This document shows positions 47,401 through 56,319 of a DNA stretch of 64,000 nucleotides, one piece after another. Under the pieces are notes generated by a model. That model searched no databases and was not told the origin of the DNA. It saw nothing but the letters and a program-made list of their open reading frames with translations. The DNA comes from Victivallales bacterium (GTDB lineage: Bacteria > Verrucomicrobiota > Lentisphaeria > Oligosphaerales > Oligosphaeraceae), in contig JAFPYX010000012.1 in assembly GCA_017417585.1 (NCBI GenBank), forward strand, positions 1 to 64,000, written 5' to 3'. A program made the translations under genes and the position numbers. The stretch's first letter is position 1. The number at the start of each line of letters is the position of its first letter.

Positions 47401-47567
47401 CCTGTTTTTTTCACTTTTCACCCCACCGCCGGGTACTCTCGCCAAGAACGCCGAATGGAAAGGATTTCGCGGGCGCTTCCACCTCCAAGAGAAGCCGAGC
47501 CAGCCCCCCTGGCGACTTCAGCAAGACACCCGCGATGGAAACACAGCATTCGTGTGAATTCCCGTCG

Positions 47568-47607
47568 AAAAAAGCCCGTTGCGCACGGGAGCGCAACGGG
47601 CTTTTTT
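47568..47607. terminator. Terminator of rpmA copy B
   Basis: It has the same 11-pair GCCCGTTGCGC/GCGCAACGGGC stem as at 41861, here around ACGGGA, flanked by A and T runs. Confidence 0.92.
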
Positions 47608-47633
47608 GTCATCAAATCCCAGTCGGGGACTGC

Positions 47634-47882
47634 CTACTCGGCGGGGATGATGTTGATCTTGCGGGAGGTCTTCACGAACTGCACCGTGCCATCCACGAGG
47701 GCATACACCGTGAAGTCACGGTCCATGCCGACATTCTTGCCAGGGAAGACCTTGGTGCCGCACTGGCGGATGATGATGCTGCCGGCGGTGACCTTCTGGC
47801 CGCCGTAGGCCTTCACACCACGATATTGCGGATTGCTGTCACGACCGTTACGGCTCGAAGACTGACCTTTCTTGTGTGCCAT
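47634..47882 (-). CDS. rpmA: 50S ribosomal protein L27 (copy B)
   Basis: The 82-residue protein is nearly identical to copy A over the first 54 residues. It differs at [14 protein letters not shown] (copy A has [14 protein letters not shown]) and ends IIPAE rather than [14 protein letters not shown] box precedes the ATG, and the leader is conserved, so both copies appear expressible. The intact GlmU-like gene lies just upstream (108 bp), whereas copy A is followed by only a fragment of that gene. Two rpmA genes in one bacterial genome are unusual. Confidence 0.93.
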   Translation of the reverse strand: MAHKKGQSSSRNGRDSNPQYRGVKAYGGQKVTAGSIIIRQCGTKVFPGKNVGMDRDFTVYALVDGTVQFVKTSRKINIIPAE

Positions 47883-47990
47883 AATTATCTGCTCCTTGAA
47901 ATTGAAAAAGGCTGGTGATGACGAATGACAAGCGCTTGATATAACCGCTGCTGGCGATTCTTCAAATGCGCCAGAGCAAATTCCCTCGCC

Positions 47991-48917
47991 TCACAGGTCC
48001 TTTTTGATGACCTCGCCCGGCATGGTGACCACGTCCGCAGAGATTTTCACGCCCGGATAAATGGAGGTGTTCACTCCAAGATGGACATTTTCGGCGATGA
48101 CCGCGCCGAAGTGGTCGCGGCCGGTGTCCACCTGCTTTCGTCCGACCTGGCTGGCGATATTCGCGCCGTCATGCCGCCAGTTGGAGATCATCGTCCCCGC
48201 GCCCAGATCGACATCGTCGGCCAGGATGGAATCCCCCACGAAGGCCGCATGGGGCACCTTCACGTTGTCCATCAGGATGGAATTCTTGATTTCGGCACCC
48301 TGCCCGATCCGGCAGCCATCGCCAATCGTGGTATTTCCGCGAATGGTGCAGTTGGGACCGATCAGGCAATGTTCGCCAATCATGACATTTCCCGTGATAT
48401 AGACCCCCGGCAGAATCATCGAGCTGTCGCCCAGGTCGAGGTTGCCGTCGATCACCGAACCCTCGTTGATGACGCCATTGATGACGCCATGCGGCGCATT
48501 GCACAGCACATCCTCCTGGATGGTCAGCAAATCCCAAGGGAAACGCACCACCAGGCAATCTGCCACCGGCATCTGGATGACCTTCTGGCCGGACGAGCGA
48601 GGACGGCCTCCAGGAACCGCCATTCCCAGGGCGTTCTTCAGCGGGACGCGGGTGCCTGTGGCCAGCTGCGTGCCGTCCTCCGCAAGCACGACAAAATCTT
48701 CGGAAAGCGCGGCCAGTTCCTCCAGCAACGCCTCGGATGGCCAGAAGCCGAGGCTTGTGTTCAGCGTCAGATCGCTTTCCTTGCCCAGGATCCGGACCCA
48801 GCGTTCCTCCAGCAACCGTCGCCAGGCCATTCCGCCCAACCGCAAATCACCTAGCGCTTTCCGCTTCCCCAAGGGTGCCAAAGTGGGAATCGACGGTTCA
48901 AGGACATTGATTTTCAT
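47991..48917 (-). CDS. GlmU-like sugar nucleotidyltransferase/acyltransferase family protein
   Basis: The 308-residue protein has a short N-terminal domain (PTLAPLGKRKALGDLRLGG, then MAWRRLLEERWVR) like the NTP_transf_4 type of GlmU-like proteins from Bacteroidetes and PVC bacteria, and a left-handed beta-helix C-terminal half. The latter has hexapeptide repeats GSVIDGNLDLGDSSMIL, IGPNCTIRGNTTIGDGCRIG and NWRHDGANI. It is shorter than bona fide GlmU (about 450) and lacks a canonical nucleotide-binding GxG start, so the activity may be limited to acyl or sugar transfer. Its first 40 residues recur as a broken fragment at 43806-43931. Confidence 0.8.
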   Translation of the reverse strand: MKINVLEPSIPTLAPLGKRKALGDLRLGGMAWRRLLEERWVRILGKESDLTLNTSLGFWPSEALLEELAALSEDFVVLAEDGTQLATGTRVPLKNALGMAVPGGRPRSSGQKVIQMPVADCLVVRFPWDLLTIQEDVLCNAPHGVINGVINEGSVIDGNLDLGDSSMILPGVYITGNVMIGEHCLIGPNCTIRGNTTIGDGCRIGQGAEIKNSILMDNVKVPHAAFVGDSILADDVDLGAGTMISNWRHDGANIASQVGRKQVDTGRDHFGAVIAENVHLGVNTSIYPGVKISADVVTMPGEVIKKDL

Positions 48918-49004
48918 AGTGGTGAATTGTTGGAACTAGATCCATTAAGGGAAAAGAGACGCATTTCAATATAATGCACCGTCGGGATTGTGGACAGGGA
49001 GGAG

Positions 49005-49907
49005 CTAATTTCTTCCGTGCGCCATCCACCGCCTTCGATGGAGGACAAGCACCACGACAAGCACCGCCAAAGGCGCCCCCAGCCAGGCCAGCATGGTGAC
49101 CAGGCAGGCCACAGTCCCCTGCAACCAGTATCGCAGATCCGCTTTCAAATCCTGGAGATTCTTCTGTTCATAAAGTTCCGCCATTTCCTCCTTTTCCTCC
49201 GCCTCCAGCTCTTCGCGTAAATCTCCTTCGGCCTCGCCGCCACGCAACTCATGAACAACCACCCCTGTCGGCAACTCGAAAATGCCCTCTGGGAAATTCG
49301 GCGAGAGATCATAATCCCGATAGCGCACTTCCCTGAGCAGCCGTCCGTCCACATCAAACTTCCGGCAAAGAAGAATCATCTGCGAGGTTCCGGAGACCAG
49401 ATATTCCTCCACGAGGAAGCCTTTTTCTGCCGGAGTCCTCACCATGATGTCCCAGCAAAACTGTCCGTCATAGACCCGTTTCCCCTCTGTGATTTCGCAC
49501 TCCCGCCGAAGCTTCGGCACCGGAAGCCCATGCTGGCTTCGAATCCCCCGTGCGGTGTTCTTTCCGACCCTCACGACCGTTTTGCCCCCTTTGGTGTAAT
49601 ACACGCGGAAGACATGCTGCCCGATTTTCAGTGCCGCCGGTTCAAGCCGTTCGCCATCCTTCAGGCGTTCGGTCATCCGTTCCACCGTCCCGTCTGGGTT
49701 TCGCCGCTGCCACGTCAGGAACTCTGTAACCGTCTGGCCCCGCGTCACGCGTTCGGTCACCTGCATGGTCTGCGTCGCCATCAGCTTGCAGGCCCGCTCC
49801 AGATGCATGCGGGCATTGTCTTCCGCAGAAAGCATCGAACACAACATCAGGCACCCCAGCAGGAGGCAAATCTTAAAGAAACTGTCTTGGAATGAAAATG
49901 CCTTCAT
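49005..49907 (-). CDS. Exported LolA-like protein with C-terminal membrane anchor
   Basis: The 300-residue protein has a signal peptide (SFFKICLLLGCLMLCSMLSA), a beta-rich middle (about 40-215) resembling LolA/MucB-type half-barrels (TEFLTWQRRNPDGTVERM, RKFDVDGRLLREVRYRDYDLSPNFPEGIFELPTG), an acidic coiled coil, and a C-terminal transmembrane helix (GTVACLVTMLAWLGAPLAVL) with a basic end. The C-terminal anchor would tether it to the inner membrane. The strand series ending DYDLSPNFPEGIFELP is typical of outer-membrane lipoprotein-sorting family members. It follows the O-antigen-ligase-like gene by 9 bp. Confidence 0.68.
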   Translation of the reverse strand: MKAFSFQDSFFKICLLLGCLMLCSMLSAEDNARMHLERACKLMATQTMQVTERVTRGQTVTEFLTWQRRNPDGTVERMTERLKDGERLEPAALKIGQHVFRVYYTKGGKTVVRVGKNTARGIRSQHGLPVPKLRRECEITEGKRVYDGQFCWDIMVRTPAEKGFLVEEYLVSGTSQMILLCRKFDVDGRLLREVRYRDYDLSPNFPEGIFELPTGVVVHELRGGEAEGDLREELEAEEKEEMAELYEQKNLQDLKADLRYWLQGTVACLVTMLAWLGAPLAVLVVVLVLHRRRWMAHGRN

Positions 49908-49916
49908 GGAAAAAGA

Positions 49917-51443
49917 TCAATTGACATTGCACAAAGCGTCCACGAGCATCGTGTCGGCTGACCGGCATTGCAATTCCGGGAAGGAACACATCAGGCTTGA
50001 CAAGCTTTTCTTGTCCGGATAATCGGTGGCTATCAGAATGACCGGACGCTCCCAGACCAATCCTTCCAAAGCCAGTTCCGGAAAGGGATGCCGCAGCAGG
50101 GCGTGGTCGAGGAGAACACCGTCGGGCTGGCGTTCTGGCGGGAGGGCCGTGACGGCGATCAGCGCGGCGTTCGCCGCATTCCCCTCGGCCACCACCATCC
50201 AAGGCTGACCGGAAGGACTCTCGGCAACGGCGTATTCCTGAAGGGCCGCCGTCATGGCCGGAATGCCAGCCACGCCGCCCGTATTTTTCCAGACTTGAAT
50301 CTCGTAGCCCATTTCGAGCAACGGCAGCAATTTGTCGCGCAGACTCTTCTGCGGCTCCTCGGCGAACCACGCCAGGCGTTTGCCATTTGGGACGCGCGGG
50401 CGGAGCCGGAAAGAGTCCGCGTCTCGGCATTCCCGCACACCAGGAGTCGTGGTGTAATACCATTGCGAGGTGAAATGCCGCCCCATCGAATAGACTGCTC
50501 CGCAGAGCGCCAGCGCAGTCACCGCCGCAAATGCAGCGGCGATTCCAAACGTCATCCCGGAGACCGCCATGCGGCGGCTCTCCTGCGGCTCAGGAGACTT
50601 CTTGCGATGGCGCAGAAGCCGCCATCCTCCCCGGAGTAAAACCATCGCCGCCAGGGAAATGTAGGTATATTGCACCGTAGTGGAGCGCAGACAGGTATTG
50701 AATTGTCCGACAATCAGGTATCCCCCCAGCGCCGCCGCCAACTGCAGCGCCACCTCATCATCATTTCGCTTCCACAAGGCCAAGCCCAGGAAGACGGGCA
50801 CCAGCGCCAGGGCCAACACTCCTCCGGCGACTGGCAACCCCCAAGTTGCGGCCAGAGTCAGGAAGTCATTCAACATGGTCTTGTATCGTTCCTCCTTTCC
50901 CAATGGCTGATAGAAGAGGGAATAGAGCTTTCCGGGGCTTTCGCCGACGCCCTGACGGGGATACTGGGAAATCAACATGGTCCCGCCACGCCAGAGATAG
51001 AACCGATGTGCGATGGCAAGGTCCCCGTCCATATCTCGCATGCTGTCCAGACGTTTTCCTCCTGCGGGCAGACAGCATAGCGTGGCCAGGAAAAACGCCA
51101 GGGGCAACCAAGGCGCCCCGATGCGTACAGCCGGCGAACTGGCGTGCGGGGCACGGCGTTTTTTCCAGCCGCTGAAGCTGCGCAGGAGCGCGAGCGTCCC
51201 CAGCGCAGCCGCCACGCCCAGATACGCGCCGCGCGAATAGGTCATTCCCACCGCGACATAACAAGGGAAGGAAACCGCCGCAGTGACCGACACGCCTAGC
51301 CAGGCGCGTTTGCGGAAGCACCAGAAGAGGCAGCCGGAGGCTACCGCCAGCATGGCCAGCCATGCGCCTGTGTAGTTTGGATTGCCAAACCACAGCGAAA
51401 GCCGTTCATGCCCTTGATAAAAACAGGTCAAGTAGTGATTCAT
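49917..51443 (-). CDS. O-antigen ligase-like (Wzy_C) membrane protein with extra C-terminal domain
   Basis: The 508-residue protein has about eight hydrophobic helices and the Wzy_C/WaaL signature region YSRGAYLGVAAALG and AHRFYLWRGGTMLISQYPRQGVGESPGKLYSLFYQPLG, the periplasmic loop of O-antigen ligases and polymerases. After the last helix (about 355-375) is a soluble domain of about 140 residues with alpha/beta character (ESPSGQPWMVVAEGNAANAALIAVTALPP, GVLLDHALLRHPFPELALEG) not typical of the family. The start at 51443 is uncertain: a GTG at 51479 would place the N-terminus inside the rpoC terminator, so it is less likely. The N-terminal helices may be truncated. Confidence 0.72.
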   Translation of the reverse strand: MNHYLTCFYQGHERLSLWFGNPNYTGAWLAMLAVASGCLFWCFRKRAWLGVSVTAAVSFPCYVAVGMTYSRGAYLGVAAALGTLALLRSFSGWKKRRAPHASSPAVRIGAPWLPLAFFLATLCCLPAGGKRLDSMRDMDGDLAIAHRFYLWRGGTMLISQYPRQGVGESPGKLYSLFYQPLGKEERYKTMLNDFLTLAATWGLPVAGGVLALALVPVFLGLALWKRNDDEVALQLAAALGGYLIVGQFNTCLRSTTVQYTYISLAAMVLLRGGWRLLRHRKKSPEPQESRRMAVSGMTFGIAAAFAAVTALALCGAVYSMGRHFTSQWYYTTTPGVRECRDADSFRLRPRVPNGKRLAWFAEEPQKSLRDKLLPLLEMGYEIQVWKNTGGVAGIPAMTAALQEYAVAESPSGQPWMVVAEGNAANAALIAVTALPPERQPDGVLLDHALLRHPFPELALEGLVWERPVILIATDYPDKKSLSSLMCSFPELQCRSADTMLVDALCNVN

Positions 51444-51480
51444 TTCAGACGGCCAAGGGGATCGCTCCCCGCACCCCACG

Positions 51481-51509
51481 AAAAAAGGGGGACGCGAACG
51501 TCCCCCTTT
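51481..51509 (-). terminator. Terminator of the rpoBC operon
   Basis: GGGGGACG and CGTCCCCC form an 8-pair stem around a CGAA/TTCG tetraloop with a T6 tail on the minus strand, about 20 bp after the rpoC stop. Confidence 0.95.
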
Positions 51510-51528
51510 CGCTGTATTCTACGCTCGA

Positions 51529-54500
51529 TTAATCGACGTCATCCAGCAGGTCTGCGTCAGAGGCATGCCGACCGCGTCCGGCATCCGGATCCGGAATGCT
51601 GGTGTCGTAGAGTTCCGCGTCGGCGGAGCCGCTGTCGTTCTCCACCATTGCTTCCGCCTCGGAGTCCGAGGTGTTCTGCAGGAAGTCGTCCTGGTAGACG
51701 CTGTCGCCGTAGTTGTTCGCGTAGGCCTTTCCATCCTTGTTGTTGACAATCAAGGTCAGGTTGCCATTGGCATCGCGGGTGTAGAGCATGGGGTCGCGCA
51801 CTTTCGCAAAGCCGGTACCGGCCGGAATCAGGTGTCCCATGATCACGTTTTCCTTGAAGCCGTGGAGATAGTCCACGCGCCCGAGCGTGGCGGCCTCGGT
51901 CAGGATGCGCGGAGTATCCTGGAAGGATGCCGCGCTGATGAAGGAGTCCGTCGAGAGCGACGCCTTGGTGACGCCCTGGATCATCTGCTGGCCGGAAGCC
52001 GGCGTGAGCGGACGGTCGCCGAGCGTCTCGCTGGTCTCCATGATGCGCTTGTTGACGGCGTTGAATTCCTGCTGGTCGACGGTCTCGCCGAAGAGGAACT
52101 GCGTGTCGCCCGGATCCGTGATGCGGATCTTGCGCATCATCTGGCGCACGATGATCTCGATGTGCTTGTCGCTGATGTCCACGCCCTGCGCCAGATAGAC
52201 GCTCTGGACCTGGTCCACCAGCATGCTCTGGAGTTTCTGCGGGCCGCAGATCTCCAGATACTCGTTCAGCACCTCGGAGCCGTCGGTCAGGCGCTGCCCG
52301 GCCGTCACCGCGTCGCCTTCACGCAATACGATGCGCTTGCCCAGCGGCACTGCCTGCTCCCAGTTCTCGCCGCTCTCGCTGTCCTCGAACTTCACGATGG
52401 TCTTGTTGCGGACCTGGTGGATCTGCTTGATGTAGCCGGCACGCTCCACCAGCACGGCGGCCTCGCGGGGCCGGCGCGCGTCGAAGAGTTCGGAGACACG
52501 CGGCAGACCCATCGTGATGTCGCTGGTCTTGTTGGAGGACTCGCGCGGGGTCCTGGCCAGGATGGTGCCGACGGCGATCTTGGCACCGGCCGGATAGAGG
52601 ATCTGCGCCCCGGCGAAGACCGGGTAGTGCTTCAGGGACTTCCGGGTCTTCTTGTCCACGATCTCCAGGGCGGGCGACACGGCGTCCGAGTGCTGCTTGA
52701 CGCGGATTTCCTGCTTGCCGCTCTGGGCATTCAGTTCGCTGGACATGGTCTGCCCGTCGATCAGGTCGACGTACTCCAGCACACCGGCCGTCTCCGCGAT
52801 GATGGAGTCGTTGAACGGGTCCTGGACGGCGATCACCGTGCCGACCTTGAGCGTCTGGTGATTCTCCACCAGCAGCTGCGCGCCATGCGGAAGCTGGATC
52901 AGCGCCAGTTCGTTGCTGGTCACATGTGGCTTGCCCTCCTCGTTGAAGGAGACCGCCATCACGTGGATGCTGGCATTGCGGTTGTTGACCAGCTTGATCG
53001 CCTTGCCGTTTTCATCCTTGCTGTCCAAGGTCTCGACGCCGTCGAAATCCAAGTAGGCGACATTCTCGCGATCCTTGAGAGCCTGGCTCTGGGCCTTGAT
53101 CCTCTCGTCGGACCAGCCCTTCTGCTTGCCATCCTCGGCGAGCTTGTCCAGCTTCACCTGGAGGCCGGCATAGATGTTCTCCCACTGCATGCGGATCTCG
53201 CGGTCTTCGCCATTGCCCGACGCGGTACCGCCGCTGTGGAAGGTACGCAGGGTCAGCTGGGTACCCGGCTCGCCAATGGACTGCGCGGCGATGATGCCCA
53301 GCGCGTCGCCCTCCATCGGAAGACGTCCATTGGCCAAAAGACGACCGTAGCACTTCATGCAGACGCCGCGTTCGGACTCGCAGGTGAGCACGGAGCGGAT
53401 ATGAACGCGCTTGTGGCCGGCGTCGATGATCTTCTTGGCGATTTCGGGAGTGATCTCCTCGCCGGCCGCCACGATCATGCGCTGCTCGGAATCGCGGATG
53501 TCATCCACCGAGAAGCGACCGACAATGCGGTCCTGCAACTTGAGCTTGACGTCGTTGCCCTCGCGGATTTCCTCGACGTAGAGGCCGTTGCTGGTGCCGC
53601 AGTCCTTCTCGCTGCAGATCACGTCGTGCGCAACATCGACCAGCCGGCGGGTCATGTAACCGGCGTCGGCGGTCTTCAGGGCGGTATCGGCCATACCCTT
53701 GCGGGAGCCGTGGGTGGAGTTGAAGTACTCCAGTCCCGTAAGGCCTTCACGGAAGTTGTGAAGGATCGGGGTCTCCAGAATGTTGCCGTTCGGGTCGGAC
53801 ATCAGTCCGCGCATGCCGGAGAGCTGGGTGACCTGTTCGTCCGAACCACGTGCGCCGGAGTCCAGCATCGCCCACACGGGGTTGATTTCGGAACGGCCGA
53901 GGTTGTCGGAGATGGTCTTGCGAAGTTCGGAAGTAAGCTCTTTGCGGACATTCTGCCACTTGTCGATGCTTTCGTTCTTGCGCTCGTTGTCCGTGATGGC
54001 ACCACGCTCCGCATTGGCGCGAAGACGCTTGATTTCCTTGTTGGCCGCATCGATGAGCTCCTGCTTCTTGGTCGGGATGAGCATGTCGGAAGTCGAGATC
54101 GAGAAGCCCGCCAGAGTCGACCACTCGTAGCCCAGGTTCTTCAGGCGGTCGAGCAGCTTGATCAGCTCGTTGTGACCACAGCACTCGAAGCAGTCCTTGA
54201 TCATCCTGGCGACGTCCTTCTTGCCGGCCGGCTGATTCCAGAAGCCCATGACGGACGGCCAGATCTCGTGGAAGATGCAGCGCCCGGCAGTGGTCTCGAT
54301 GTATTTCTGACCGCGGGTGCCGCGGCCCCAGACCATCTTGCGGTCCAGCTCCGCATAGCGCTCCTTCTCCGGCCCTTCTGGAAGGTTGTCGATTCGGGCC
54401 TGCTCCTCCGGAGAGCGGTAGTAGGGATTCCGGAACTTGATGAAGTCGTGGATGTCAATGCCGACCTCGACCTGATGGCGCAGGCTGTGGCTGTTCTCAT

Positions 54501-56193
54501 TGGCCATCTTGCGCAACTCCAAGGCACGCAGGACTTCGCTGTAGTCCTGGAAATAGCGCTGCTGGCTGCCGGCCTTCTGGAAGGCCGCCTGGCGGCGCTT
54601 GTCCTCGTAGCACAGGTAATAGACGCCCAGAACCATGTCCTGAGACGGGACGGTAAGGGGCTTGCCGCTGGCCGGGCTGAAGATGTTGTTGCTGGAGAGC
54701 ATGATCAGCTTCGCCTCCAGCTGGGCCTCGTTGGAAAGCGGCACATGGACGGCCATCTGGTCGCCGTCGAAGTCAGCGTTGAAGGCGGTGCAGACCAGCG
54801 GATGCAGCCGGATCGCCTGCCCGTCGATCAGGACGGGGTCGAACGCCTGGATGGAGAGTCGGTGCAGCGTGGGGGCGCGGTTGAGCATGATGGGGTGTCC
54901 GGTGACCACCTCGTCCAGCACATCCCACACCACGGGGTCGCGCGCTTCGATGAGCTTCTGGGCATTGCCATGGTACTGGACCAGCCCCCGTTGCATGAGC
55001 TGATGCACGATGAACGGCTCGAAGAGCTTGAGAGCCATCTCCTTGGGAAGACCGCACTGGTGCAGCTTGAGTTCCGGACCGACGACGATGACCGAGCGTC
55101 CGGAGTAGTCCACGCGCTTGCCCAGGAGGTTCTGGCGGAAACGGCCCTGCTTGCCCTTGAGCATGTCGGTGAGGCTCTTGAGCGGACGGTTGCTGGTACC
55201 GGTCACGGCGCGGCCGTGCCGGCCGTTGTCCAGCAGGGCATCCACCGCCTCCTGCAGCATCCGTTTCTCATTGCGGATGATGACTTCCGGCGTGTAGGTG
55301 GTAAGCAGATTCTTAAGCCTTCCGTTGCGGTAGATGACCCGGCGATAGAGGTCGTTGAGGTCACTGGTCGCAAATCGGCCGCCAGGCAAATCCACCAGCG
55401 GACGCAATTCGGGCGGGATCACGGGGAGGATGCGCAGGATCATCCAACGCGGATCCATGTGGTTGTTCAGGAAGCCCTCGACCAGGCGGATGCGCCGGAC
55501 GATGGACTTGCGCTGCTGCTTGCTCTTGGTCGTCGCGAGATGCTCGGTGAGTTCATCGCGCTCCCGGTTGAGGTCGATCTGCCCCAGGAGCTTCTCGATG
55601 GTCTCCGCGCCCATGCCGGCCTCGAAGGAGTCGCCATAGTTGCGGCGGTTTTCCTGATATTCCTCCGGGGTGAGTATCTGCTTGTATTCCAGCGTGGTGT
55701 CGCCGGGGTCGGTGACCACGTAGCTTTCGTAGTAAAGCACCAGGTCCAGGTCCTTCTGGGCCATGTCGAGCATCAGGCCAATGCGGGAGGGCATGCACTT
55801 GTAGAACCAGATGTGCGAAACCGGCACGGCCAGCTCAATGTGCCCCATGCGCTCGCGGCGCACGCGGTTGGTGGTCACTTCCACGCCGCAACGTTCGCAG
55901 ACCTTGCCCTTGTCCTTGCTCTTCTTGTATTTTCCGCAGGCGCACTGGTAGTCCTTCTTCGGTCCAAAGATGCGCTCGCAGAAGAGCCCGTTGGGTTCCG
56001 GCTTGTAGGTTCGGTAGTTGATGGTCTCGGGACTTTTGACCTCACCATGGCTCCAGCTCAGAATCGTCTCCGGCGAAGCGACGCCGATGGCGACATAGTC
56101 CGAATTCTTGATCAAATCCACGGCCTCCGCGTCAGATTTCGGATTCAGGCCAGCAGGCATCGAGGTGGTCTTCTTGTTGAAAAGCTCTTCCAC
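51529..56193 (-). CDS. rpoC: RNA polymerase beta' subunit
   Basis: RpoC is the catalytic clamp subunit of RNA polymerase. The 1554-residue protein begins with the zinc-ribbon [19 protein letters not shown] and has the active-site [12 protein letters not shown], the bridge-helix/trigger-loop region ([21 protein letters not shown]) and [20 protein letters not shown]. It ends with an unusually acidic tail ([18 protein letters not shown] onward, about 40 residues). Length is longer than the E. coli protein (1407), within the range of PVC and spirochaete enzymes. It follows rpoB by about 125 bp. A long antisense frame (51565-56868) is a GC-rich shadow. Confidence 0.98.
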   Translation of the reverse strand: MEELFNKKTTSMPAGLNPKSDAEAVDLIKNSDYVAIGVASPETILSWSHGEVKSPETINYRTYKPEPNGLFCERIFGPKKDYQCACGKYKKSKDKGKVCERCGVEVTTNRVRRERMGHIELAVPVSHIWFYKCMPSRIGLMLDMAQKDLDLVLYYESYVVTDPGDTTLEYKQILTPEEYQENRRNYGDSFEAGMGAETIEKLLGQIDLNRERDELTEHLATTKSKQQRKSIVRRIRLVEGFLNNHMDPRWMILRILPVIPPELRPLVDLPGGRFATSDLNDLYRRVIYRNGRLKNLLTTYTPEVIIRNEKRMLQEAVDALLDNGRHGRAVTGTSNRPLKSLTDMLKGKQGRFRQNLLGKRVDYSGRSVIVVGPELKLHQCGLPKEMALKLFEPFIVHQLMQRGLVQYHGNAQKLIEARDPVVWDVLDEVVTGHPIMLNRAPTLHRLSIQAFDPVLIDGQAIRLHPLVCTAFNADFDGDQMAVHVPLSNEAQLEAKLIMLSSNNIFSPASGKPLTVPSQDMVLGVYYLCYEDKRRQAAFQKAGSQQRYFQDYSEVLRALELRKMANENSHSLRHQVEVGIDIHDFIKFRNPYYRSPEEQARIDNLPEGPEKERYAELDRKMVWGRGTRGQKYIETTAGRCIFHEIWPSVMGFWNQPAGKKDVARMIKDCFECCGHNELIKLLDRLKNLGYEWSTLAGFSISTSDMLIPTKKQELIDAANKEIKRLRANAERGAITDNERKNESIDKWQNVRKELTSELRKTISDNLGRSEINPVWAMLDSGARGSDEQVTQLSGMRGLMSDPNGNILETPILHNFREGLTGLEYFNSTHGSRKGMADTALKTADAGYMTRRLVDVAHDVICSEKDCGTSNGLYVEEIREGNDVKLKLQDRIVGRFSVDDIRDSEQRMIVAAGEEITPEIAKKIIDAGHKRVHIRSVLTCESERGVCMKCYGRLLANGRLPMEGDALGIIAAQSIGEPGTQLTLRTFHSGGTASGNGEDREIRMQWENIYAGLQVKLDKLAEDGKQKGWSDERIKAQSQALKDRENVAYLDFDGVETLDSKDENGKAIKLVNNRNASIHVMAVSFNEEGKPHVTSNELALIQLPHGAQLLVENHQTLKVGTVIAVQDPFNDSIIAETAGVLEYVDLIDGQTMSSELNAQSGKQEIRVKQHSDAVSPALEIVDKKTRKSLKHYPVFAGAQILYPAGAKIAVGTILARTPRESSNKTSDITMGLPRVSELFDARRPREAAVLVERAGYIKQIHQVRNKTIVKFEDSESGENWEQAVPLGKRIVLREGDAVTAGQRLTDGSEVLNEYLEICGPQKLQSMLVDQVQSVYLAQGVDISDKHIEIIVRQMMRKIRITDPGDTQFLFGETVDQQEFNAVNKRIMETSETLGDRPLTPASGQQMIQGVTKASLSTDSFISAASFQDTPRILTEAATLGRVDYLHGFKENVIMGHLIPAGTGFAKVRDPMLYTRDANGNLTLIVNNKDGKAYANNYGDSVYQDDFLQNTSDSEAEAMVENDSGSADAELYDTSIPDPDAGRGRHASDADLLDDVD

Positions 56194-56319
56194 GGTATTA
56201 CCTCGTTAGATGGAACGGACCGGCGCGGGAAAAGGCGCCTTGCCCATTCAGATGGTGGTTCCTTTGGCGGTGACGGCCCAGGCATCGCTTGCCCGCCGTC
56301 GGCCCCGCCACTCTTTCTT

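Larger units (their letters stand above)
47552..47966. repeat. Direct-repeat copy B (terminator plus rpmA)
   Basis: This 415-bp segment repeats 41846-42270 in the same orientation. It lacks about 9 bp at the end of the rpmA coding region and has scattered substitutions. Homology starts at GTGTGAATTCCCGTC and ends at ATTCTTCAAA. Confidence 0.92.

Noticed and set aside
47411-47596. Small minus-strand frames between the inverted repeat and rpmA copy B
   Set aside because: No domain, no RBS, and they run through the terminator stem, so they are chance frames.
41846-47966. A composite transposon explaining the rpmA direct repeats
   Set aside because: The repeats are a ribosomal gene with its terminator and leader, not insertion sequences. 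There is no transposase frame and no terminal inverted repeat at the edges.
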